Both the position numbers and the translations under genes were made by a program. A stretch of DNA of 12,169 bases from Gracilibacteraceae bacterium (GTDB taxonomy: Bacteria; Bacillota; Desulfitobacteriia; Desulfitobacteriales; Syntrophobotulaceae): NCBI GenBank assembly GCA_031274335.1, contig JAISQG010000050.1, positions 1-12,169 on the forward strand. Reading direction: 5' to 3'. Position 1 is the stretch's first letter; the number at the start of each line of letters is the position of its first letter. The notes under the pieces were generated by a model. That model worked only from the letters and a program-made list of their open reading frames with translations, had not been told where the DNA came from and ran no database searches. Shown piece after piece: positions 1 through 7,452 of the stretch.

Positions 1-1
1 T

Positions 2-2095
2 TTTGTTTTTCAGCCAGACAGCCTGCGGGAGCTGACGGACGAACTCAGCCTGGTGCAGCCGGCGGAGCTGCTTTTGCCGCCGGGCATGACCTCGCTGCCC
101 GGCTGGTACACAAGCCCGCTGGACGGCAAGCCCGATATTCCGGCTGTTTGCGCCCGCTTTCCTCGCCAGGCCGGGATGCTTGCGGATCAGCCGGACGCCG
201 CGGCCGCCGCCGCGGGGCTGTGGAGTTATGTGGAGCGCAATCTGCCTCTTTCTCAGCAGGAGCATGTCACGGACATCCGCCGCGTTTCGCGGCGGGACTA
301 CATGCCGCTGGACAAATGGACGCGGCGCAATCTGGAGCTGACAGAGTCTCTGCGCGGCTCGGACAAGGGCGCTTTGCTCAGCGTGCTGAACCTGACCAAA
401 ACCACTCCGGGCAGCCGCCTGCTGCGCCATTGGCTGGAAAGGCCGCTGGTGCGCCGGGAAGCCATATTGCTCCGGCAGGAGCAAGTGGCTGTTTTGACGG
501 CGGAGATGTTTTTGCGTCAGGATCTGAGAAAGTTGCTCGCGCGGGTACACGACCCGGAGCGTCTGCTTGGCAAATTGTCTTACGGCCGGGGCGGTGCCCG
601 CGAACTGCTGTCCTTGGGGAACACGCTCGCTGTTTTGCCGGCCCTGGACGAATTGCTGCAAGCGGAAGAAGCGGCGCCTTTGCGCCGGCGGCCGGACGGT
701 GCGGATGCTTTGGCGGCGCTGGCGCGGGAAATACTGGCTGCCGTAGACCCGGAAGCTCCGCCCGGCGTCAAAGAGGGCGGGCTGATCCTGGCCGGCTATA
801 ACGCGGAGGTCGATAAATTGCGCGCGGTCACGGCGGGAGGCAAGCAGTGGATCGCGGACATGGAGAGCCGGGAGAGGGCGCGAACCGGAATCCGGTCGCT
901 GAAAATAGGCTACACCCGCGTTTTCGGCTATTATATTGAAGTGACGCGCGCGAACGCGGCGCTGACGCCGCCGGAATACGAGCGCCGCCAGACTCTGGCC
1001 GCGGCAGAACGCTACACGACGCCGGAGCTGAAAGAGCAGGAGCGAATTCTTCTGACGGCGGATGAGGAATTGTGCCGGCTGGAATTTGAGGTGTTCCGGT
1101 CGCTAAAAGCCAAAGCGTTTGCGCTCGCGGCTGACATCAGGCAGGCGGCGCGTCTGCTGGCTGAACTGGATGTTTACGCCGCCTTGGCCGAATGTGCGGC
1201 GCTGGGCGGTTACGCGCGCCCGGAAATCACGGAGGGCGGCCCGCTCATTATAAGCGGCGGGCGCCATCCCGTCATAGAAAAACTGTCGCCCGGCGCAAAT
1301 TTTGTGCCAAACGACACGTTGCTGTCGGACAAAAAGCACCTGGCCCTGATCACCGGGCCGAATATGGCCGGCAAATCCACTTACATGCGCCAAGTCGCCC
1401 TCATTGTCCTCCTGGCGCAAACCGGGAGCTTCGTGCCGGCGGCTGCGGCCTCCATCCCGGTCGCGGACTGCATTTACACGCGTATCGGTGCTTCGGACAA
1501 TCTGGCCGAGGGACAAAGCACTTTTATGGTGGAAATGCGGGAAGTGGCGCATATTCTTCGGCAGGCCACTTCGGACAGCCTGGTGATCCTCGACGAAGTC
1601 GGGCGGGGAACGGCGACCTTTGACGGGCTTTCGCTGGCCTGGGCGCTGACGGAATATTTGACCACGCGCTCGGAAGCGGCGCCGAAGACGCTTTTTGCCA
1701 CGCATTATCATGAGCTGACCCAATTAGAGGAAAAATTGCCCGGCCTGTTTAACCTCCATGTCGCCGTTGATGAGGCGGAGGGGGACATCGTTTTTCTGCA
1801 TAAAATCCTGCCGGGCAGCATGGGGCAGAGCTTCGGGCTGCAGGTCGCCAAATTGGCCGGCTTGCCGGCCGCACTGCTGGAGCGGGCGGGCCGTATTTTG
1901 CAAGAGTTGGAAAATTCTGAACAACATCGACGGAAGCTGCGCTCGGCGCGGGAAAAATTTGTGCAGCCCTCGCTTTTCACCGACCCGCCGGAACCGCCGC
2001 TGTTAAAGGAATTGCGCGAACTGGAGCCGGACGGCATGACGCCGCGCCAAGCGCTGGATTATTTGTATGAGATCAAGGAGAGGTTAAAACAATGA
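2..2095 (+). CDS. mutS: DNA mismatch repair ATPase MutS, 5' end cut by window edge
   Basis: MutS recognises mismatches and small loops and recruits the repair machinery. The frame is open to the left edge, so the mismatch-binding N-terminal domain (about 165 residues, judged from a usual length near 860) lies outside; 697 codons are visible. A GTG at 53 is internal, not the start, because the residues before it continue the connector domain. Counting from that GTG, the core/lever and clamp regions run to about residue 400. They are followed by the ATPase domain with Walker A GPNMAGKS (435-442), Walker B ILDEVGRGTATFDG and ATHYHEL. Near the C-terminus QPSLF (638-642, bases 1964-1978) matches the beta-clamp-binding pattern QxSLF, and the protein ends with a typical MTPRQALDYLYEIK tail. 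The stop overlaps the next gene by ATGA. No MutL gene follows. Confidence 0.97.
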   Translation, partial: FVFQPDSLRELTDELSLVQPAELLLPPGMTSLPGWYTSPLDGKPDIPAVCARFPRQAGMLADQPDAAAAAAGLWSYVERNLPLSQQEHVTDIRRVSRRDYMPLDKWTRRNLELTESLRGSDKGALLSVLNLTKTTPGSRLLRHWLERPLVRREAILLRQEQVAVLTAEMFLRQDLRKLLARVHDPERLLGKLSYGRGGARELLSLGNTLAVLPALDELLQAEEAAPLRRRPDGADALAALAREILAAVDPEAPPGVKEGGLILAGYNAEVDKLRAVTAGGKQWIADMESRERARTGIRSLKIGYTRVFGYYIEVTRANAALTPPEYERRQTLAAAERYTTPELKEQERILLTADEELCRLEFEVFRSLKAKAFALAADIRQAARLLAELDVYAALAECAALGGYARPEITEGGPLIISGGRHPVIEKLSPGANFVPNDTLLSDKKHLALITGPNMAGKSTYMRQVALIVLLAQTGSFVPAAAASIPVADCIYTRIGASDNLAEGQSTFMVEMREVAHILRQATSDSLVILDEVGRGTATFDGLSLAWALTEYLTTRSEAAPKTLFATHYHELTQLEEKLPGLFNLHVAVDEAEGDIVFLHKILPGSMGQSFGLQVAKLAGLPAALLERAGRILQELENSEQHRRKLRSAREKFVQPSLFTDPPEPPLLKELRELEPDGMTPRQALDYLYEIKERLKQ

Positions 2096-2823
2096 TAGCG
2101 ATCATATTAGTCGCGGGGTACGCGACCAGACTGTATCCTCTGACGCTGGACAGGCCAAAGGCTCTTTTGCCTATTGGCGGCCGTCCTATTCTGGATTATA
2201 TCTGTGACGAAATTGACTCCGTGGAGGACATTCACAAGACTGTTCTTGTCAGCAACGACAAATTTTACGCTTCCTTTTTGGACTGGGTCGAAACGCGGCG
2301 CCCGCGGGCGGAGCTTGCCGTGCTGAACGACGGCACGCGCGTGGAAGGCGCGAGGCTGGGCGCAATCGGGGACATCCGCTTTGCGCTGCAAAAGGAAAAC
2401 ATCCGCGAAGATATCGCGGTAATCGCGGGAGATAATTTTTTTACTTACCGGCTGGCGGATTTTTGCCGTTTTTACCGGGAACGCGGCGCGGACTGCCTGG
2501 CCGTCAAAAAAATGCCTGACCGGGAAGCCCTGAAAAGCATGGGCGTCGTGATTTCAGACGCGGCCGGCCGCGTGCTGGAATTGGAGGAAAAGCCGCAAAA
2601 CCCGCGCTCGGACGTGGCCGCCTATGCTTCCTACATCTACAAAGAGGACACTTTGCCATTGTTTTCGGAATATTTGGATAATAATGGACAGCCGGACGCC
2701 CCGGGGAATTTCGTGGCCTGGCTGTGCGCGCGCAAGCCGGTTTGGGCCTGGTTTATTGACGGCGAGTGTTATGATGTCGGCACACACGCCTCCTATGACG
2801 AGGTCTGCCGCAAGTACGGTTAA
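2092..2823 (+). CDS. sugar-phosphate nucleotidyltransferase (NTP_transferase / RmlA-like fold)
   Basis: This is a 243-residue enzyme of the family that joins a nucleoside triphosphate to a sugar- or alcohol-phosphate, releasing pyrophosphate. Visible family marks are the N-terminal nucleotide loop VAGYATRLYPLT (7-18) with PKALLPIGGRPILDY (22-36), the metal-binding GDN (113-115), EEKP (165-168) and a C-terminal DVGTHASYDE. The loop reads AGYA where many relatives read GGxG. At 243 residues it is shorter than glucose-1-phosphate thymidylyltransferases (about 290), and substrate and nucleotide cannot be assigned from the sequence. ATG 2092 overlaps the mutS stop (ATGA) and has a strong ribosome site, AAGGAGAGG at 2075-2083, so translation is probably coupled to mutS. 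The stop codon overlaps that of the convergent sfp gene. It may supply activated precursors for envelope glycans or teichoic-type polymers (inference). Confidence 0.88.
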   Translation: MIAIILVAGYATRLYPLTLDRPKALLPIGGRPILDYICDEIDSVEDIHKTVLVSNDKFYASFLDWVETRRPRAELAVLNDGTRVEGARLGAIGDIRFALQKENIREDIAVIAGDNFFTYRLADFCRFYRERGADCLAVKKMPDREALKSMGVVISDAAGRVLELEEKPQNPRSDVAAYASYIYKEDTLPLFSEYLDNNGQPDAPGNFVAWLCARKPVWAWFIDGECYDVGTHASYDEVCRKYG

Positions 2824-3446
2824 CACCGCGCCAGGCCATCCAGCGTCAGAAATATTTCCTGCGGCGGCGCGCTTTTGCTCGTGCACACATGGCAAATAGC
2901 GTCCGGGCCGCAGGTTATTTCGTGAAAGAAGACCGCCTCGGCCCCGAAGACGCTGAAAGACGCCAGTGGCATGACGAGGCCCCGGCCTTCCCGTTTCACG
3001 TAGCTTTCCTTCATCGTCCAGACCAGGCAAAAAGCCCTGGCCCGCTCCGCGGCCGGCCGGCTGAAGATGTATTCCGTTTCGTCCGCCGCGAAAAAGCGCC
3101 CGGCGATTTCCGGCCTCGCCCGGCTGATTTCCTCCACGTCGATTCCCACGGGCTCGTCATCCACCGCCAGCGCCACATACCGCCCCGCGTGGGAACGGTT
3201 GAAATGAAAGCCGGGGCGGCCCGGAATATAAGGCTTGCCATAATCCGTCCGCGCCGGCGTTTCCCCCGGAGATCCGCCCGCTATCCGGGCGGTTAACACC
3301 TCGCCCAGAAGGGCGCGCCGGGCGTCCGCGGCGCGGCGGAATTTTTTGACGCGCTCCCGGCTGTCCGCCGCGATGAACCGCATGTACGATTCCTGTTCCT
3401 CCGCCCGCAGGTCCCGGTCGATCAGCAGGAGATATGTTTTCAGCAT
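2820..3446 (-). CDS. sfp: Sfp-type 4'-phosphopantetheinyl transferase
   Basis: The enzyme moves the 4'-phosphopantetheine arm of coenzyme A onto a serine of acyl- or peptidyl-carrier proteins. The 208 residues cover the two-lobed Sfp architecture (about 220-240 residues is usual). Visible marks are DARRALLGEVL (41-51), GKPYIPG (70-76), FNRSHAG (82-88), the metal-binding GIDVEEI (101-107, D103 and E105) and WTMKESYVK (143-151, with K146, E147 and K151). The ATG at 3446 is preferred because the residues that follow align from the first position with Bacillus Sfp, although no good ribosome site precedes it. LeuS ends 7 bases upstream, which suggests re-initiation by ribosomes finishing leuS. No polyketide or peptide synthetase is in the window, so its client may be the fatty-acid carrier protein or a distant cluster. 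The symbol is by family; AcpS-type enzymes are much shorter. Confidence 0.9.
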   Translation of the reverse strand: MLKTYLLLIDRDLRAEEQESYMRFIAADSRERVKKFRRAADARRALLGEVLTARIAGGSPGETPARTDYGKPYIPGRPGFHFNRSHAGRYVALAVDDEPVGIDVEEISRARPEIAGRFFAADETEYIFSRPAAERARAFCLVWTMKESYVKREGRGLVMPLASFSVFGAEAVFFHEITCGPDAICHVCTSKSAPPQEIFLTLDGLARC

Positions 3447-3453
3447 GGGCGTG

Positions 3454-5934
3454 TCAGGAATTGGCCGTGACGACGAAGTTGACGAGCTTGCCGGGAACGG
3501 TAATCACCTTCCGTACGGTCAGGCCCCGCGTGTATTTTTCCAGGCGCGCGGCAGCCAGCGCCTCCGTTTCTTCGCGCCCGGCGCCCGGTGGCATCTCGAC
3601 GCGGTCCTTCACTTTGCCGTTGACCTGTAAAACGATTGTGACCGTGTCCGCCGCCAGCGCCGCTTCATCCGCCGCGGGCCAATCTTCGTCATGAACGCTG
3701 CCCGCGTGGCCGAGAGCGGCCCACAGTTCTTCCGTTATGTGAGGGGCAAAGGGCGCGAGCAGCAGGACGGCGGTTTCCAGCCCTTCGCGGGCCACAGAGG
3801 CGTCGCTGGCCGGTTCCTCCTTATAAAGGTAAAGGGCGTTCACCAGTTCCATGACAGAGCTGATAGCCGTGTTGAAGTTAAAACGCTCGCCTAAATCCTG
3901 CGTCACCTTTTTCCGCGTCGCGTGCGTCAGCCGACGCATGCCGCGCGCCCGCGCATCCGCCGCGTCCGCCGGGTTACCGTCCGGCTGCGGCCGCTCCGCG
4001 TATTGCCTGGCCAGGCGCCAGACGCGCTGCAAAAAGCGGTAGCAGCCCTCGACTCCTTTGTCGCTCCATTCCAGGTCGCGCTCCGGCGGAGCGGCGAACA
4101 GAATGAAAAGCCGCGCCGTGTCCGCGCCGTATTTGCTGATGATTTCTTCCGGGCTGACGATATTGCCCCGCGTCTTGGACATTTTGGCTCCGTCCAGGCA
4201 GACCATGCCCTGCGTCAGAAGGTTCTGAAAAGGCTCATCGGCCGCCACATACCCGAAGTCATGCAGGCCTTTCGTCAGGAAACGCGCGTAAAGAAGATGG
4301 AGGATCGCGTGTTCGACGCCGCCGACATATTGATCGACGTTCATCCAGTAATCCGCCCTGGCGCGGTCAAAAGGCGCCGCGGCGTTATGCGGATCCGCAT
4401 AACGCAGGAAATACCAAGAAGAACACATAAAGGTGTCCATCGTGTCCGTTTCGCGCCGGGCCGGCCCGCCGCAGACGGGGCAAAGCGTCCGGACGAAGCT
4501 TTCCGATCTCGCGAGCGGGTTTTCGCCCGGCTGGAAAACAACGTCGTCCGGCAACAGCACGGGCAATTCGCTTTCCGGCACGGGCACCGTCCCGCATTTA
4601 TCGCAGTAAACCATCGGAATAGGCGCACCCCAGTAGCGCTGGCGGGAAATGAGCCAGTCACGCAGGCGGTAATTTATTTTGCGCTCGCCCATACCTTGAG
4701 AGGCCAGCTTGTCCGCCATTTTTTCCCATGCGACCTCGTTGTCCAATCCGTCGAATTCCGCGGAATTGACCATGACGCCGTCCCCGGTGTAAGCGGCCGC
4801 CGGCGGTTCATCCTTCGCCGCAGGCAGGAGCGGGGAGGACAGGATGACGCGGCGGATCGGCAGCCCGTATTTGCCGGCAAATTCAAAATCGCGCTCGTCG
4901 TGCGCCGGGACGCCCATCACCGCGCCCGTGCCATACTCCGGGAGGACGTAATTCGCGATCCAGAGCGGGACGCGCTCCCCGCTGAGGGGGTTCAGGCAGT
5001 AAGCGCCGGTGAACATGCCCTCTTTTTCCGTTTCCGCGCTTGTGCGCGTGATTTCACTCAGGTGTTTCATTTTGTCGATGAAAGCGAGAACCGGTGCTTC
5101 AAACTCCGTGCCGCTGATAATTTCCGGCACGAGGGGGTGTTCCGGGGCCAGCACGACGTAGCTGGCCCCGTACAGAGTGTCAATGCGCGTCGTGTAAACC
5201 GTGACCGGTTCCGCGCGGCCCTCGACACGGAATTTCGCTTCCACGCCCTCCGAGCGGCCGATCCAGTTGCGCTGCATCGTTTTCACTTTTTCCGGCCAGC
5301 CCGGGAGCGTGTCCAAATCGTTCAGAAGGCGTTCCGAGTAATCCGTGATTTTGAAAAACCACTGCTCCAAATCTTTTTTCGTCACGGCCGTTTCGCAGCG
5401 TTCGCAGGCTCCGTCAACTACCTGCTCGTTCGCCAGCACCGTCGCGCAGGACGGGCACCAATTGACAGCCGCTTTTTTCCTGTAAACAAGGCCGTGCCGG
5501 TAAAATTGCAGAAAAATCCACTGCGTCCAGCGGTAGTAATCCGGCTGGCAGGTGGTCACTTCCCGCTCCCAGTCATAGGAAATTCCCATTTCCCGCAATT
5601 GTTCTCTCATGCGGGCGATGTTTTGCCGCGTCCAGTCCGCCGGGGGCGTCTGGTTTTTGATGGCCGCGTTTTCCGCGGGCAAGCCGAAGGAATCCCAGCC
5701 GATCGGGTGCAGGACGTTGCGGCCTCGCATGCGCTGGAAGCGGGCGATCACGTCCACAATGGAATAATTGCGCACATGACCCATATGCAAATTGCCGGAC
5801 GGATAGGGAAACATCGCCAGAGCGTAATATTTCGGGCGGCCGGATTTTTCGTCCGCGCGGCCGGCCCCGCTTTCCCGCCATTTTTGCTGCCATTTCCGCT
5901 CTATGTCACGGAATTGATATTTTTCCTGCTTCAT
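3454..5934 (-). CDS. leuS: leucyl-tRNA synthetase
   Basis: Class I aminoacyl-tRNA synthetase that charges tRNA-Leu; 826 residues, normal for the bacterial alpha-type enzyme. The order of domains is complete: HIGH-type [12 protein letters not shown] (HMGH at 50-53); a first zinc-like module with CPSC and CERC; the CP1 editing domain with TTRIDTLYG and [15 protein letters not shown]; two further cysteine pairs (CDKC, CPVC); the KMSKS loop as KMSKT (584-588); then the anticodon-binding and C-terminal domains. The start is ATG 5934, preceded by GGAGGG at 5940-5945, which is formed by the last two glycine codons of rsfS. An in-frame upstream extension of 12 residues runs back into rsfS and lacks support. 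The rsfS stop lies 2 bases upstream. Minor oddities are T for S in the KMSKS loop and I for P in the editing-site TTRPD motif. Confidence 0.98.
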   Translation of the reverse strand: MKQEKYQFRDIERKWQQKWRESGAGRADEKSGRPKYYALAMFPYPSGNLHMGHVRNYSIVDVIARFQRMRGRNVLHPIGWDSFGLPAENAAIKNQTPPADWTRQNIARMREQLREMGISYDWEREVTTCQPDYYRWTQWIFLQFYRHGLVYRKKAAVNWCPSCATVLANEQVVDGACERCETAVTKKDLEQWFFKITDYSERLLNDLDTLPGWPEKVKTMQRNWIGRSEGVEAKFRVEGRAEPVTVYTTRIDTLYGASYVVLAPEHPLVPEIISGTEFEAPVLAFIDKMKHLSEITRTSAETEKEGMFTGAYCLNPLSGERVPLWIANYVLPEYGTGAVMGVPAHDERDFEFAGKYGLPIRRVILSSPLLPAAKDEPPAAAYTGDGVMVNSAEFDGLDNEVAWEKMADKLASQGMGERKINYRLRDWLISRQRYWGAPIPMVYCDKCGTVPVPESELPVLLPDDVVFQPGENPLARSESFVRTLCPVCGGPARRETDTMDTFMCSSWYFLRYADPHNAAAPFDRARADYWMNVDQYVGGVEHAILHLLYARFLTKGLHDFGYVAADEPFQNLLTQGMVCLDGAKMSKTRGNIVSPEEIISKYGADTARLFILFAAPPERDLEWSDKGVEGCYRFLQRVWRLARQYAERPQPDGNPADAADARARGMRRLTHATRKKVTQDLGERFNFNTAISSVMELVNALYLYKEEPASDASVAREGLETAVLLLAPFAPHITEELWAALGHAGSVHDEDWPAADEAALAADTVTIVLQVNGKVKDRVEMPPGAGREETEALAAARLEKYTRGLTVRKVITVPGKLVNFVVTANS

Positions 5935-5936
5935 TT

Positions 5937-6281
5937 TTACCCTCCGATTATCACGGCGGCGTCCCCCCACAGCCGCTCCAGGCCATAAAAAGCGCGTTCA
6001 TCCTCCAGCATGATATGCACAACGATGTCGCCGTAATCCATGAGAATCCAGCGCGCGGATTCCCGGCCCTCGACGCGCAGGAGCCTAAACCCCAGTTCAG
6101 GCATTTTTTCTCCGAGATATTCGGTCAGCGCTTTCGTTTGCGCGACCGATCCGGCCGTGACCAGCACAAAATAATCCGTGACGACGGACAGGCCCTGCAG
6201 ATCCAGCACCATCGTGTTCCGGCCTCTTTTGTCCGCAATCCAGGCGGCGATTATGTCAAATGTCTCCCTGGTGATGGCCAA
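5937..6281 (-). CDS. rsfS: ribosomal silencing factor RsfS (YqeL/Iojap family)
   Basis: RsfS binds ribosomal protein uL14 on the large subunit and blocks subunit joining in starved cells. With the TTG start at 6281 the protein has 114 residues, the usual size. Family marks are [20 protein letters not shown] (25-44), [22 protein letters not shown] (77-91) and a C-terminal [16 protein letters not shown] 6281 is chosen because AGGAGG (6289-6294) stands 7 bases before it. An ATG at 6308 would add nine residues that read through this ribosome site and has no good site of its own. The gene overlaps the end of yqeK by 26 bases, and its own end carries the leuS ribosome site, so yqeK, rsfS and leuS are very likely translated from one mRNA. 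Confidence 0.94.
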   Translation of the reverse strand: MAITRETFDIIAAWIADKRGRNTMVLDLQGLSVVTDYFVLVTAGSVAQTKALTEYLGEKMPELGFRLLRVEGRESARWILMDYGDIVVHIMLEDERAFYGLERLWGDAAVIIGG

Positions 6282-6867
6282 TACGCGGCCTCCTTTGCAA
6301 ATCCTCATGCGCCGCGAGCGTCAGAGGGTGTATTTTTTTGCCTCTGGCCCGGAGGTGCGCCATCGTTAGCTCCATGCAGGCCAAAGTCCCTTCTACCAGG
6401 TTATCATACAACTTTCGGCGCAAAATGTCCAGCCCCAAAAAATCCCGGCCTTCTTCCGTGAGGTCGGCGCTGTAAATCAGCATTTCGAGCGGTTCCATGC
6501 CCGGCCGCCCCAGCGTGTGGTTTTCCACCGCCGTCGCGATTGCCGGCGGCAGGCCGGCGTGTTCCTGCCTCAGCCAGGCCGCCGCCAGGCGGCCGTGCAG
6601 TACCTGGGGCATTTCCTCGTCCTCCGGCCGCTCCAGGAGGCCCTGCGCGCGGGCGGCGGCGATTTGCTCCGCGAAAGGGCGCCCCTTCATCATGTCATGC
6701 GCCAAAGCCGCTATTTCCGCCGCGCCCGCGTCCAAGCCGTGTCGAGCGGCTAGGGCGCGGGCGGCCTCGGCCACTCCCAGGGTGTGGCGCAGGCGCTCCG
6801 CATCCTGGCGCCGCGCCGCCAGCGCACGGAAAAACTCTATTTGCTCCGCGGTTATTTCATAAGACAA
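6256..6867 (-). CDS. yqeK: HD-domain symmetrical Ap4A hydrolase YqeK
   Basis: YqeK proteins are HD-superfamily enzymes that split diadenosine tetraphosphate into two ADP, removing a stress nucleotide made by aminoacyl-tRNA synthetases. The 203 residues show the expected metal-site residues: RHTLGVAEAA (H28), ALAHDMMKG (H57, D58), LHGRLAAAW (H91), ENHTLGRPGM (H117) and IYSADLTEEGRDF (D135), all typical of the family. The start is TTG 6867, with AGGAGG at 6876-6881 eight bases away. The gene heads the operon and overlaps rsfS, as in B. subtilis. The nadD gene that usually precedes yqeK is absent here. Its tail, after about residue 188, is arginine- and histidine-rich and overlaps the start of rsfS. 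Confidence 0.92.
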   Translation of the reverse strand: MSYEITAEQIEFFRALAARRQDAERLRHTLGVAEAARALAARHGLDAGAAEIAALAHDMMKGRPFAEQIAAARAQGLLERPEDEEMPQVLHGRLAAAWLRQEHAGLPPAIATAVENHTLGRPGMEPLEMLIYSADLTEEGRDFLGLDILRRKLYDNLVEGTLACMELTMAHLRARGKKIHPLTLAAHEDLQRRPRIGHHQGDI

Positions 6868-6891
6868 TTCTGCGTCCTCCTGCGAAGGTTT

Positions 6892-6923
6892 CTGCCGCGC
6901 CGCAATACCACCCGCTGCGGCAG
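6892..6923 (-). other. GC-rich hairpin pair in the yqeK mRNA leader
   Basis: In the transcript, the 5' arm CTGCCGCA (6916-6923) can pair with TGCGGC (6899-6904 as RNA, 6 bp) or with GCGGCAG (6892-6898, 7 bp). The two pairings exclude each other. The loop carries GGTGGTAT. The structure ends about 10 bases before the yqeK ribosome site and has no U-run, so it is not an ordinary terminator. Its function is unknown. Confidence 0.4.
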
Positions 6924-6938
6924 GATTTCGGCAATTGC

Positions 6939-6967
6939 ATTATACTACCCGATTTTAACTAGTGCAA
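6939..6967 (-). promoter_or_regulatory. sigma-A promoter of the yqeK-rsfS-leuS-sfp operon
   Basis: Read leftward, TTGCAC (6962-6967) and TATAAT (6939-6944) are separated by 17 bases. The predicted start point is near 6932, giving a leader of about 65 bases before the TTG of yqeK. The sequence just upstream of the -35 is AT-rich and could help as an UP element. Confidence 0.8.
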
Positions 6968-6991
6968 GACATCCAGAATATTAACGAAATA

Positions 6992-7005
6992 TAACAAAAT
7001 TGTTA
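6992..7005. repeat. AT-rich inverted repeat between yneA and yqeK
   Basis: TAACAA and TTGTTA form a 6-bp inverted repeat around two bases. A wider pair, ATTAAC (6980-6985) and GTTAAT (7002-7007), overlaps it. It lies 18 bases past the yneA stop and about 25 bases upstream of the yqeK -35. An all-A/U stem without a following U-run makes a poor terminator. It could equally be a protein site or chance in AT-rich DNA. Confidence 0.3.
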
Positions 7006-7022
7006 ATGGTTGAGAATTTTAG

Positions 7023-7325
7023 TCACGGCCGCACGCGCACGGGAATATATATGACCTGCCCCGGCTGAATACCGCTGTTATTCAGCCTATTGTAGCTGAT
7101 CGTCATCGCGACCAGACTGTCTGTGCCCAACCCTTGATTGTGCTTGCTCGTCAGGCCCCATAAAGTGTCGCCGTTTTCGACTGTGGCGGGCACGTAGTCA
7201 AAACTGTAAACGCGCGCTTCCCAGGGCGGTGCCGTGGCGGCCAGCAGGAAAACCGCGAACATCACTGAAATCATAATGAAATCCCGCCGACTTCTTCTGC
7301 GCACCCTCTTTTTCCGGGTTTTCAT
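7023..7325 (-). CDS. yneA: YneA-type SOS cell-division suppressor: one membrane segment plus LysM
   Basis: This 100-residue protein has a very basic N-terminus (residues 2-14), a single hydrophobic segment (about 16-32) and an extracytoplasmic LysM domain (about 45-96: NGDTLWGL, then [15 protein letters not shown]). That is the plan and size of B. subtilis YneA, which stops division during DNA damage from the outer face of the membrane. The assignment is strengthened by its position divergent from lexA and by two LexA operators on its promoter. ATG 7325 is chosen, with AGGAGGG at 7332-7338; two TTG codons directly upstream are less likely starts. The yneB and ynzC genes that follow yneA in Bacillus are missing, and yqeK comes next on the same strand. 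Sequence identity to YneA cannot be judged here; a generic LysM protein is the alternative. Confidence 0.85.
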   Translation of the reverse strand: MKTRKKRVRRRSRRDFIMISVMFAVFLLAATAPPWEARVYSFDYVPATVENGDTLWGLTSKHNQGLGTDSLVAMTISYNRLNNSGIQPGQVIYIPVRVRP

Positions 7326-7343
7326 CAACAACCCTCCTTTCGG

Positions 7344-7357
7344 CGAACATATGTTCT
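7344..7357. promoter_or_regulatory. LexA box 1 (yneA start-point operator)
   Basis: CGAACATATGTTCT matches the Bacillota consensus CGAACNNNNGTTCG at 9 of its 10 fixed positions and has the perfect inner palindrome GAACATATGTTC. It covers roughly +1 to +14 of the predicted yneA transcript, where bound LexA would block initiation or clearance. Confidence 0.88.
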
Positions 7358-7364
7358 ATATGCC

Positions 7365-7393
7365 ATTATAAAACGAACCTATGTTCGTGTCAA
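7365..7393 (-). promoter_or_regulatory. perfect-consensus promoter of yneA
   Basis: Read leftward, TTGACA (7388-7393), a 17-base spacer and TATAAT (7365-7370) match the sigma-A consensus at every position. The spacer holds LexA box 2, and box 1 lies just beyond the -10. The arrangement predicts very strong expression once LexA is cleaved and tight silence before that. Confidence 0.92.
7374..7387. promoter_or_regulatory. LexA box 2 (inside the yneA promoter spacer)
   Basis: CGAACCTATGTTCG matches all ten fixed positions of CGAACNNNNGTTCG. It fills 14 of the 17 spacer bases between the yneA -35 and -10. Its centre is 30 bp from that of box 1, about three helical turns, so two LexA dimers could sit on the same DNA face. 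Confidence 0.93.
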
Positions 7394-7438
7394 GCGGTCT
7401 TTGAGAAAAATTATTGTAAATAATTTTAGCCCCGCGAC

Positions 7439-7452
7439 CGAACACCTGTTTA
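7439..7452. promoter_or_regulatory. degenerate LexA box 3 on the lexA promoter
   Basis: CGAACACCTGTTTA keeps CGAAC and GTT at the right spacing but ends TA instead of CG (8 of 10 fixed positions). It overlaps the lexA -35 (7449-7454), the expected place for weak autoregulation. Binding is inferred. Confidence 0.6.

Noticed and set aside
1103..1723. A 206-codon open frame opposite mutS
   Set aside because: It is the complement of conserved MutS ATPase coding sequence with no family features of its own.
3922..5988. A 688-codon open frame on the plus strand opposite leuS
   Set aside because: It is antisense to a clear leuS gene, shows no recognisable domain, and is rich in Arg, Ala, Val, His and Phe, as expected when GC-rich codons are read backwards. 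It is an artefact of base composition.
6980..7007. Nested AT inverted repeats as a yneA terminator
   Set aside because: The stems are all or nearly all A/U, loops are poorly defined and no U-run follows on the minus strand; kept only as a low-confidence repeat.
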